From contig CALNXK010000030.1 of NCBI GenBank assembly GCA_942486035.1, positions 1,975,001-2,039,000 of the forward strand: a stretch of DNA of 64,000 nucleotides, in the 5' to 3' direction. Numbering within the stretch: the stretch's first letter is position 1; every line of letters begins with the position of its first letter. Positions 36,139 to 47,800 of the stretch are shown here, one piece after another. Position numbers and translations under genes: made by a program. The notes beneath the pieces are model-generated. The model did no database searches. It was given only the letters and a program-made list of their open reading frames with translations, and was not told the DNA's origin. The stretch is from Porites lobata (taxonomy: Eukaryota > Cnidaria > Anthozoa > Scleractinia > Poritidae).

Positions 36139-39100
36139 TCGGTTAAATTTGTGTTCTTCATAAAAGCTGTTTACTGTACTCTTATTGATGGTAAGTTTAG
36201 CGCCATTCTTTAACATGTTAAAGTTCACTTGAATTCTGTGTAACAGCCTGTGTACTAGTTTTCCGTTGGTCTTTTTCATTTTTAAACCCTAGTTTAATTA
36301 AACATGTTTAGTTGGTGTGAATGGTGTTAGTTTAAATAATCAATAATAATTTCAACACATAGAGTTAATCAAACAAAGTATAATAAATACATATGCGCCA
36401 TTGACCAAGCTTGTTCGGTCAGGATGCCTGTATATTGGCCAAGTTTATTTACCGACACGAAGTCGGGGTCAATAAAAACGCAAAAAAGAACAACACCAAT
36501 ATCCAGCCATCTTGACCAAACAAGCCTGGTCAATAAGTGATTTATTGTATGGCCAAAAAGAGAACTTTTTCTAACGGGACCAACGCGGGAAATCCCGAGC
36601 GGGCCCGCTTGAGTAGCCAATCAAAACGCAGGAAACGCTTTATCTTGCCCGGTCGCGGATTCAGCCATATAACAAATCTCTTGATCGAAGTTCAGCGGTA
36701 ACCTACCTGCTTTCTTGGCCTCTAGTTTTTCTTGCAATTCTTGCAGTTTTGGATCTTTCACTTCGGTTTTCACAGGGCGCCTCTTTTGTTCAAGCCTATG
36801 AAAGCACAAAGAGTTATGCCCTGTTTTTCTCTTCTTCCACTATCTAAGTCTCCACAATACACTACACTATACCAGCCGGACAGCTTTTCGATTCAACATG
36901 AAAAGCTACTCGGTACAGTTTGAACGGCAACGGCGCAGAACTGGAACAAGTTGTTCACACGCATCGAACATAGTACCGTGCGGAGCGGTTGGCCTAGAGG
37001 GTCTGGTGCACTTGATCCCAGTTCTCACCTCTGAATATCTCCTTCCGTCTCAGTGGGTACTAGTCCTAGCTCCTACTCATTTACTTCCGCTACGGTCCGA
37101 ATACCTGTTCACACTAAGACGAAATAGCAGAAACCTATCCGATATGTGACGATCCACTTTCAAGACTGGCTCGGCGCAGCTTCGCTCCGTGAAAGAAATC
37201 GCGCCGAAATCACCGTTCTTACGTATGAACAGAAACTCTATCCGGTATGGTTTTATTGTCTGCGTAAGAGCGAGCTATCCGGTATAGGGTAAACAAACAT
37301 GCGTAGTTTTAGTCGATTGTTATCTTGACGTTGTCGTTGCCGTCGCCGCTTTGGTTACTTAAGCTCGCTAATGTAGCCACTTACTGGACGGCTGCCTCCT
37401 TTCCCTTCTGTGCTCGATGTTTAGCGATGGTTTCCAGAGTGTCCATAAGATGCTGATCTTTCTCCTGTTGAGAATTCCAAAGACAAATTAAACAAGGCAT
37501 AAACACCTGTAACGCGGGGCAGTCTTGCGGTTTTGCATGGGTAGTGTTGTTTTGTAGCTCTATCAATTTTCAATGGCTTCACCCGTTCACAGTTGTTTAG
37601 TTCATTTCGTTGATATTGCCGATTACGTTTTCTTATGTACCAAGGAAATTAACGTTAACGAAGAAACTTCTTGTAAATGACAAAATCACAGCCTCTTGTC
37701 CAACAAAAGTACTTCCCAAGCATTACATCAAACGTTACGAACAACAAATTAAAATGAGCTTTGAAAAACAGTTAGGATAACAAGTTTTCAAAACCCCACA
37801 ATTTCGATCTGTTTTAAAATTTCTTAAGGGTTGTCCATCCGTGACCACTTTTGAATTTGCTATGTTCTTTACACCTTCTTTTAATGTTTTCATCGATTAT
37901 TTTTGTTTCATTCAGTTTAGTGGCAGTTCTTTCTGTTAGAATTTTGATAAATGTCGTGACGCAGCTCTTTTAACGCCTTCACTACTTACCACTTTGGATT
38001 TGAGAATGCTATCTCTCTTATCCTCTTCTTCTTCCTTTTCTGCGATTTTAAGCAAAGCCAGCCTCTCCCGTAACTAAAAAGCAAGGTTGAAGCAAACTTC
38101 TCAGCAATATTTTGGACAAAATTTCGACTCAAAGGTGAAAACATGCTGACGCCCAAACAACAAAAAAACAAACAAGTAAACAAGCTAAGCTTTTTCATGG
38201 CAGGAAACCTTAGTAACAGTACCGTTCTTGATCTTCTACAGTGGTAAGAAAATTGGAGAATTTCGGAGAAAAATAGCAAGAGCAAAAAGCCAAACGTCAT
38301 ACCCAACTGCTAAAAAAGCGTCTAGCGTTAAAATTAAGAGTTTGACTGGACTGGACGTAAAATTTCACGTCTATAACGTTAAAATTAATGCGTTTGGCCT
38401 CAGACTGCTGACCGGTAGTCTACTATCCGGTGGTATTCCTGAAACTACTAGTTTAATGAAAGGCACTTTTTAACAAAAGTTTTTTCACAGAAAAATGACG
38501 GGAATTCCACTTTCTAATTTCTAACGGCCTCACCTCCGCGACGGACATTTCATTAAGAAGACCAGCTCCTGAACTTTCCGTGAGATCTACATGCTATTTA
38601 AACAAAAATAAAAACCGTTACTTCACGAAAAACTATAGCAACGGTACAACAATTTTCTGTAGGGGATACAAGCCATTGCTGGAAAAGAGCATGTGAGTAA
38701 ATGAGTTAAGGGTGATTAACATTTAATTTCTCCTTACAATGTCGCAGCCTGATCAATCATAAAGTCAATGCCGGAAAATAAAGGCAATGAACGCCGAGTC
38801 AAAAAGGTCTCGTTACAGTTAATTAAAAAAAAAATGGTGAAATACTAGAAAAAACTTTACAGTTTATCAGACGAACTGATTTAGGGTTAATGAGCTAGTG
38901 ATTAATATGGAAATAAGAGGAAAGGTACCTTAAACCTGATCACAGGCACACTTTCTATGGCTCGTATCTTGGCGATCAACGCCACTCGTTGCCTCATTTC
39001 TTCCTCAGCCTACAAAATACAAACTCCTGAATCAAAAATGTTACACAGTTAAATACTGAAAAGCAGTCAAAAGAAATTGTATTTTAATTTTTATCATTCT

Positions 39101-41784
39101 CCGCTGATTTACTCCTGACCACCTCGCTGTATAAACTGAACGTTCCATGAGTCATTGAGATGACGAAGCTTTTTAATCTCTTTTGCAATCACAGGTTTAT
39201 GACTGGGCGTTAGCTGACAGCGCTTATTCAGTAACCCTCTTGGGAGGTTAGCTTTTGATAAGAATCTAAATATTACAGCACCTATCTCCTCACTTGTAAC
39301 ACTCCTTCTCTTGGTTGAGAAAAATTACGCTAAATTTACTATCAATACGTCCTGTCTCTTTTAACAGGTCTTTTTTTGGAAAAGTCTAGCAACATCCACC
39401 GCATCCTTTAATCCGCAGAAAGGAAAGGTAAAATTCGGTAAAAAAGATAACGTTACCTCTTCCAACGCTTTCCGCATCAGTTCTTGGCTTTCCTTGCTGA
39501 CTTCTTGTACTAGAAGAAAAAAAGACGAAAAAAATTCAGTAACGCCAATGAAAATATGGAACAGTTAAAGCAACAAAACCACGCCAAACTGCACGATGAA
39601 GTAAAAGGTGAGTAAGTAGACACTTCAAGTGATCAGAATTGGTGTAAACCATCAATTATCATCATTAAAACAAGGCACTAGAACATCTGTTCGTCCGTGT
39701 AATATGATCAAGAACTCCAATAAAATATCATACGAAAACCTTGTACACCGATGTAAGAATGCTACCAAAAAACCCGTACCAAGTTTTTGCTTGTATTCTT
39801 GAAGTTTTCTTCGAGCTTCTTTAGTATTTTCATGCTCCATCATAGTTTGCTCAACAAGTTTTCTGCAATTGAAAAAAAAAAATTAAACTTTTGACCTGAG
39901 ACACAGCGAGTTAAAACTGACGCCTTGATAATACCGGTCAAAGATTTCAGTTAAATCAGTACAGGCAACACAAACCTCATTTCTTCCCCTTCTTTTGACT
40001 TTTTCTCCAGATGCTTCTGCATCATCTCTTTGGTCTGTGAACAAAATGGTGTTACCATTCAAATGAAACCTCTTCAGCAGTACTTTCACATGGTACTATT
40101 TGCTTAGTATGTAGTTTAAACGTTTAAGTCTGATGATGAAATCCTATGGTCAGGTGACCATCCGAATGAAAGCTTTTTGGTCGTACTTTCACAGGGTGTC
40201 AGCTGTTTTTCAACATTTTACAAAATGGAATTTGGAAAATTCGTTGAATTTTGACTTTGGCCCCTTTTGAGAGGGAAAGCAAAGATGGCGCAGTGTTCAG
40301 AGCACTCCGGCGCCTTCCATCGACGTTTCCGGGGTTGAAATGCCTGGAAATTAAAGAAGCACTCAAAAGCTTCCATGCAGGCTACTTGTTCATAGTTTTG
40401 CTAGCTTAAAAAAATAATTTCGGGAGGGGGTTTCTCCGCCTAAATCCTCACTTTTAGTCATTTTCTCCTTACCTCTTCTTTCATTTCCATAACTCGCTGT
40501 TGATTTTCCTTGATCATGGTTTGTCTGGCTAATATCGCCTCTTCATAGCTCAATTTTCCCTCCTTCAAGAAAAAAAGAAGACAGATTACGATGGAAAACT
40601 AAAGAGAGCATGGTTCAGTTATGACCATGCAAACAGTCTTGGAAACAAAATCTAAAAACTCGTTTCAATTACTTACTAATCTTCGTCTCTCGATTTCTGC
40701 CAGCTTTTCGTCCAGGTCTTTCTGCAATAAAAGAACAATAACGACAACAAAATAAATACGTGTAAAAAGTAAATGAATAAGTACACAAGGATAAAAAGAC
40801 AGCGTCTTCCTAACTTTTTTTTAACGCCCATTTTTCCGCGTAAAAAACACACATACAATCAGCTCGATGGATCGCTATTCGGGTGTTTAAACGATCACGA
40901 TGACGACGGTGGCGAAAACGTCTGTTAAATAGTGCATTTATGCTGTTTCAAGATTTATCGCTGTCGTTCTATTCCGGCTTGTCAATTGTTGGTGAATTTT
41001 TCTGGAGTTCTCTTCTAATTAAAAGGCCGTATCTGTGTTGACTTTGTCAACAAAACGTAAGCTTAGGCAGTTTTACTTCGTGGTCGTGCAGCAATGGCAA
41101 AGAAATGTACAAAAAAGCGTGATGCACGTGCAAAGTTTCCTCGTTTCCTTCGCCGTCGTCGTCGCCTATTTAAAGCTTCCTCTTGTACACATGCACGGTC
41201 GACAATATATATTTTTAACACTTAAATACCTTTCTTGTAGTTTCTTGCCATTTTAAGAACTCGGAGGCATCTCTTCCACCCTTTTCATACTCCAATAGTC
41301 TGCAAGAAAAAAAATCAAATTGTTGGGATAAAATGCGTTTCAACACACACAACAAAGGAAATTACCAAGACAAAGTTAAATTGAAGAGAAAAGCTTACTT
41401 TTTTAATTCCTCTTCTTCCTTCTTTTGAAACAGTGCTCCTTCTCTCATGATTGTAGCGGCATTTAACTTGATCGGAATGTTTCCGCCCTGAGAAACAAAA
41501 ACGAATGATTCCTTACTGTTATGCCGCAAAATGCAATAATCGCCGCAAAATGTAATATTAACGCAAAATGTAATAAGAATCGCCGCAAAATGTAATACTA
41601 ACGCAAAATGTAATAAAATTTTCAACGCAGAATGTAATAATCTTTCAACGCAAACTGTAATAACTTTTCTAACGCATAATGTAATAACGCAAAATGTAAT
41701 AATTTCCGAAATAACGACGTGCATGCTATTTCAAAATCAGTATTGTGGCTCAGTAATCAGTAGCTGATCCAGATCTTCATGTAA

Positions 41785-41816
<32 letters not shown>

Positions 41817-44800
41817 CAATATTGATATTAATAATAGTAATAATATTTATTTTCTTCTTCTTTTTCTTTTTATTATTGTTATTATTAATGAAATAACAGT
41901 TGAAACGTCGTGTTACTTCCGTGCTGAGCTAGTCTCCCTCGCAGCCGTGTTTTCTCTCGTCACGCAACACTCTTCCCCAACAAAGGAGGAGGAGCGTTGT
42001 GTGACGAGATAAAAATGGCTGCAAGAGCTTGCTGTACTGTACGACAACTGTAACAACTGAGAGACTTGGTTTAATTTCAGGTGTTGAATTTAATTCAGTC
42101 AAATAAAATAGCTGTTGTCGAAAACAAGTAATAGAATCAACTTTCAAAGCATAATTCAAATGCATTTAAAATATAAGATATCTGTCACACTTTTTTTCAT
42201 GAGAACCAGACAACTTTGCCTGTAGCTTACTTTTTCTAAGTTCTCACTTAATAGAGGCTGAATTGTTCTAAATGCTGTTTTTTAGGTCCAAGTTTCTTTT
42301 AAGTTGAAGTTTCCAAGCTTTGCAAAGTCAAATCAGTTTGCCCTGGAAGGCAGTTGTCGTTTGCCTAGAACAGATAGCGCAATATTTTTTTAGTTAGCCC
42401 AGTAACGCATTTTTGATTAGAGTAGAGTTAAGCTGATGCACAAAAATATTGAATTTGCCTGGCAAGGCAGTTGTGATTAGAAGACAGGCCATCCTCTTTT
42501 TTTTCTCCGTTTAGCGTCGTCCGACCTACCAAAATTTTTGACATTTTAAAAAACAAAGTAACGACGTAGTTAAACCATTTTCCACTTGAAATAATTCTTT
42601 TATTCTGAAAAATGAGCATAGTAACAGCATAGAGAAAAACAGGAACAAAGACATAAACATTTTTTACAGTACATTGTGTATTTTGTTAATCCAAATATGT
42701 GAATGTTAACTTTTAACGTCGTCCTGGGGTACCAGGGCCTCCTATTCCGAGACTTCTTGTGATTTGTTTTTTAGGTTTTTTTTTTAAATCCGACCGACCG
42801 ACTCAATATCAGGAAACGCATTCGACGCTAAACGAAACCTTGAATTTGCTCAGCCACGCAATCGCCATTGGCTTAGAGTTGACGGCACCAAATCGTGAAC
42901 TGGGAGATCCATAAAGAGTGCGCAATTTCGTCTTTTTAGGGACGACCATTTTTGACCACTTGAGGGGGGGAGGGTGTATGGGTAATTGTTTTGGGTTAGA
43001 ATTTTTGGATAATCATGGGAAACTGTGCACATACCCCTCCCCTAAGCCAACATTAACACTCATTTCTCACTTAGGGCGAAATGTTGGCTTAGAGGACGGC
43101 TAGGTGGGCACTGTATTGGGACCTGTATTACGTTCAAATCAGCGAAAACAAACGTCCCATTCGGTTCTCTAAAGATGATTACATCTCCTCATTTCAACTG
43201 TTTCATTGTAATATTAGCAATAATAATAATAATAATAATAAATAGTAATAGTAATATTAATGTTATTAATAATATTAATATTAATATTGATATCAATAAT
43301 AATAATAGCTTATAATTTAATTGAAGATCTGAATTCGCTACTACCGATGACTGAGCAACAATACCGATTTTGAAATAGCATGCACGTCATTATTCGGAAA
43401 TTATTACATTTTGCGTTATTACATTATGCGTTAGAAAAGTTATTACAATTTGCGTTGAAAGATTATTACATTCTGCGTTGAAAATTTTATTACATTTTGC
43501 GTTAGTATTACATTTTGCGGCGATTCTTATTACATTTTGCGTTAATATTACATTTTGAGGCGATTATTACATTTTGCGGCGTAACACTTACTGTCATAGT
43601 CAAAGATAACAATTTTACAAATGACATGAGCGCTCGAAAGAAGAGAAAGAAAACTTCGGAATCGATGTTCTGTTGTTAAAAGCTGAGGCTTGAGCTCGTA
43701 GTGCCAGGAGAAGTGAAGCCTTTAAAATCTAAGGTCATGCAATGGCATTTAACAAGTAGACTGCATTTTTTTTCACTCGCCTCACACGCCCCTAGTGCGT
43801 GTGAGGCTCGCGCGCTTCGCGCGCGCAAGACTCTTGCGCCACGCTTTACCGATTTCTTTACTGATTTTGAGAAAAAAACTGACTGTTTTGCAGTCTATTT
43901 AACAAGCGATTTTTCCCAAATTAAAGGCAAATGTGTCCAATGGTCATTGCTTTAGTTTACCCTCCGTTTCGTTGCTGCTTCAAGTGTATGTGTTTAGTTA
44001 TGCTCTAAACAAAACAGTGGTATTACTGGTAACTACAACATAGCGTAAACGAAAATCTGTAATATCTCACCGTAGTTGAAGGCATTTCCTGTGCTTTCGC
44101 TTTATTAAACTGTAACCTGCAAAGAAAGATAGAAACACTAGCTGAAAAGATCTACCATACACCTGTATACGGCGCTCATACCCTGCGCAAAATTTTCGAT
44201 CGATTTGGTTGAAATCTTTCGCTTCTAAATACATCTGAATAAACGAATTTTTGCGCTCTTAGCCCATATATTCCATAAGTGGTTATTACCGTATTTACTT
44301 GATTAAACGCCGCACCCAGTCACACGGATGCTGCTTTTATTTGAGGATTATAACAAAAACCTCATTTATACCTACACCTTCCAGACAATTACGGCTCTCT
44401 CTCGGCGAGAACGCGAGACATGGGAAGTCTAACATTAACTTAAATATCCTTCTTCTTTTAGGACGCGATGAGAAGCGGCTGTATTCGCTGGCTACTCTGT
44501 ATAAAGTGTATTTACATGTACAAATGACTTTCAGTTATTCAAGAGATGTGATTTTGAAATAAACGCCGCCTTTGAATAGACGCCGCGCGCATAGAAAACG
44601 CTGAGGGATGTAGCAAATACATGTAACAAGAAACTCAGTTGTGGATAGGGTTTGCCTAAACTTTTTCAACCTACCCAACATACTTTAGCCGCTTTCGCAT
44701 TCTTTACAAAAGACCAGCTAGCTTTAGTTACTTACTTGGAGTTTTCTTCATCTATAATTCTTCTCATTCTTCTTTTAGCTTTGTCTGATTTCTCAGCGCT

Positions 44801-47800
44801 GGCACAAGCTGGTTGGCGAGCAGATGACCTGATCAGTTCCTCCTGCGGTCAACACACAAATAATAGGTGCAAAAATGAAACCTTTGAGCCTTGAGTATAA
44901 TGCCCTACAAAGTGTGAACTTTGAGGTAGCGTTTAACAGGAGTGACAAAGCTGATTTGATACAATGTAGTTTCTGTTTCGTTAGTTAATTTTAACAGCCA
45001 ATAAAGAGACGCCCTTGCCCGTTCTCTACTCTCCCTTTTAAAAAGCTTATTTCAGAGCCTGGCTTGTTCCAGGCATTCAGGGACGGTGCAAATAAAAGTG
45101 ACCAGGAAATTACAGCGAGGCGGTTCCGTTTTTTTCCTTCTGCTCTCCATTTGGCGCCACTATTCACTATCTGAACTCTTGGAAAAGGCCATTCAGAGCC
45201 CAAACAAACAAGAATCATCCAGAACCCCCTTGGGCTTGAACCCTGTATTCTGCTTTAGAGGTCAGAAAATTCTTAATCTAACCGGCAATAACGGATTTAC
45301 TTTCTCATTAGGCAATTTAGGATACCCATTTAGGACTTACAGTCAACTTGCTTTATAAATTATAAATTATAAGGATTAGGACAACCTGGTCTCTGAGCTT
45401 TTAAATCTTTCTACTTTTTCCTTGAAATTCCAATTGATTGCTGCAAATTACTGTTTCATAAACTTTTATAATTTTTTTTGACAAAGGGAATGATCACTTT
45501 ACAGAAAGAGAAACGACCTGTCCTTTCCTGTTTCATCTTACCTCTGCTCTACGTCTATTTTCTTCCCGGATTTTAGCAATGACGTCTTCTTCAACTGGTG
45601 CTCGGTATGTGCTTTGAGGAACCTGGTCACAAACAAAATAGAAGTAAGTTTTAGTAAAAAAAGTGTCTCTGAAATTACCCACGTGAATTTAAATGGCTTA
45701 ATTCAGTTTAATTTTGAAAATTAAACCGATAATAAGAGTCTTGTCGGGCGGGGGTGACTCTGTTGTGAAAGGGGCAGTGATATTGAGCAGAAAATTGGAA
45801 TTCTCATGAGTCCAATCTAGGCATGACTCAAGTAGCTTTATTTGACTGCTAAAAGATTATGTTCAAACAGAAGCCAAATAAGTTTTCTGAACAGTAACTT
45901 TAATCGCGATAAGGACGTTGCCAATGATTGTGTTCTTCATTTTCCTCTCTCTTTTTTTTTTACAATTTTGCTTCTTTAACCATACCACACATGGTAACAC
46001 CGGAGAAAGAAGCAAAAACCACGTGAAAGGACCTGAAAAATTGGGTGAAAAATTACCCACCACATTCCATCTTCACCAAAAAACTAAACGCAAGAAAAAA
46101 AAAAATGAGGCAAGAAAAGCGAAAAATTCATAAAATATGCACTTTTAAACCCAAGTCTCGAAATTTTGCTTTCTGCGCATGCCCGAACCGCAAGCTGATA
46201 TTTTAATGAACTAATGAGCATTACATTGGAGTTCTTCTCCCAAACCAGGGAAAAAAATAATCTACTTAAACTTAATTCTTGTCTCCTTTGTGTACACAAT
46301 ATTATTGATATTTGGCTTCTCACACAATGCTCCTCCCTAGGGAGGGGTGCTGTGTCATGTGCCAACTAACGACCAAAAATTACTGCAGTAATGATGTACA
46401 ATGTATTTTACTACTTACTGGCTTTAGCTTCTTTAATTTTGGTATCTGAAAAACAGGAAACCAATTTTGGTAAATTAAGGACATCAGTAAAAATAGGCAG
46501 ATTTGGGAAAAATTTAGAAGGGGAGATGGGTGCGGTTGCCCCCTCTCATCGGGGTCAAGTGGCCTCTGATGGAAAATTTCGGGGCCCCAAAAAATGTATT
46601 TCAGTTTGTAGTAGTTAAACCTCTCTACAATGACTACCTTGGGGACTGCAGAAAATGGCCATGGTAGAGAGGTGGCCATTGTAGAGATGTTGAAACAAGA
46701 ATGAGAGTATGGACTGTCTGCCAAAAATGGCCGTTGTGGAGAGGTGGCCATTAGTGGAAGTTCGACTGTAGTATTTCAAGTAACCAGGGAAAGAAATTTA
46801 GCCTCAAGGACGACTCACGTTTGCTCTGTTTAGATCGTATGTCTGTTTTACTGAACAAAGCTTATTATCTAGTCTGAAATGTCATTTGTCTCTTTGCAAC
46901 CCCCCCCCCACCCCCTGCCAAATGGGCAGCAAGGTGAGAGAGACGTCTGAATTTACAGCATTACAATGCTGTCCTGTGTCATCACAGACTTTTGCGAAAA
47001 AGGTAAGTCAACGCTGATTGGTGTAGCTTAAACTATGGAAGCTTAAACTATGGAGAATTGTCCAAATCAGTCAAGATAATTCTTTAGGTACTGACAAAGT
47101 CTATTTTGAAAAGCACACTAATGTCACTCATAGCCCCCAACTAGATATTTATGCATAATTGCAGAAGTTATTCTGTGACGTCATGGGATGGCATTATAAA
47201 TGCTGGGTCATTCAGTCGTCTCTCTCACCTTGCTGCCCATTGGGGAAGGGAGGGTGGGGGAAAGAGACAAATGACATTTCATACTATTCATTATCTCACT
47301 TAAAAAAATATTTTCTGTTTAACCGCAAGTGACACTTCCATGCTGACTAGATGGTAATGTCCCCTTTTAATTTACCAATATTGGTATAGTCAGACAGAGC
47401 ACTAGGGAGGATGCAATCAAAGAGCAGCCTGTTAAGGAGTATAGCTGGTCACTCACAGACTGTGTGTCAGGCTTTGAACAAGATTTGTTTTTGACATGCT
47501 CACCTTTTCAGGGACCTGGAACTGGTACAAACTCTCGTAAATGGAACACGACATTTGTTAAGTTAAATGGGTTTAGGCTCTCTGGAAACAGATGGGATGA
47601 GCGTGTTCCATTTGAAATTCGGAAATTTTGACTAAATGTTATTAGGCTTTGAAAATTTTACAAACCTTTTCAGATATTAAATGGTCTGGGAGTTGTTAAG
47701 TTAAAGGTTTAGGCTCTGAAACAGATGACATGATTGGGTTATGTTATTAATAAATTTTAGAAATCAGATATTAAATGTCTGAGTGTTTAACTCATACTTA

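Noticed and set aside
36369..36620. 83-codon - strand frame
   Set aside because: Lies in a CFAP99 intron and looks repeat-derived, not an exon; phases of flanking exons already join.
38534..38587. CFAP99 exon starting at the nearer acceptor (gtag before ATCTCACGG)
   Set aside because: That start breaks the phase with exon 38929..39009; the upstream acceptor (aaatag, exon from 38593) restores HVDLTESSGAGLLNEMSVAE in frame.
41520..41720. Regularly repeated 12-14 bp words resembling a CRISPR array
   Set aside because: Spacers are short and irregular, the pattern is mirrored at 43382..43586, and it forms the TIR of a eukaryotic transposon.
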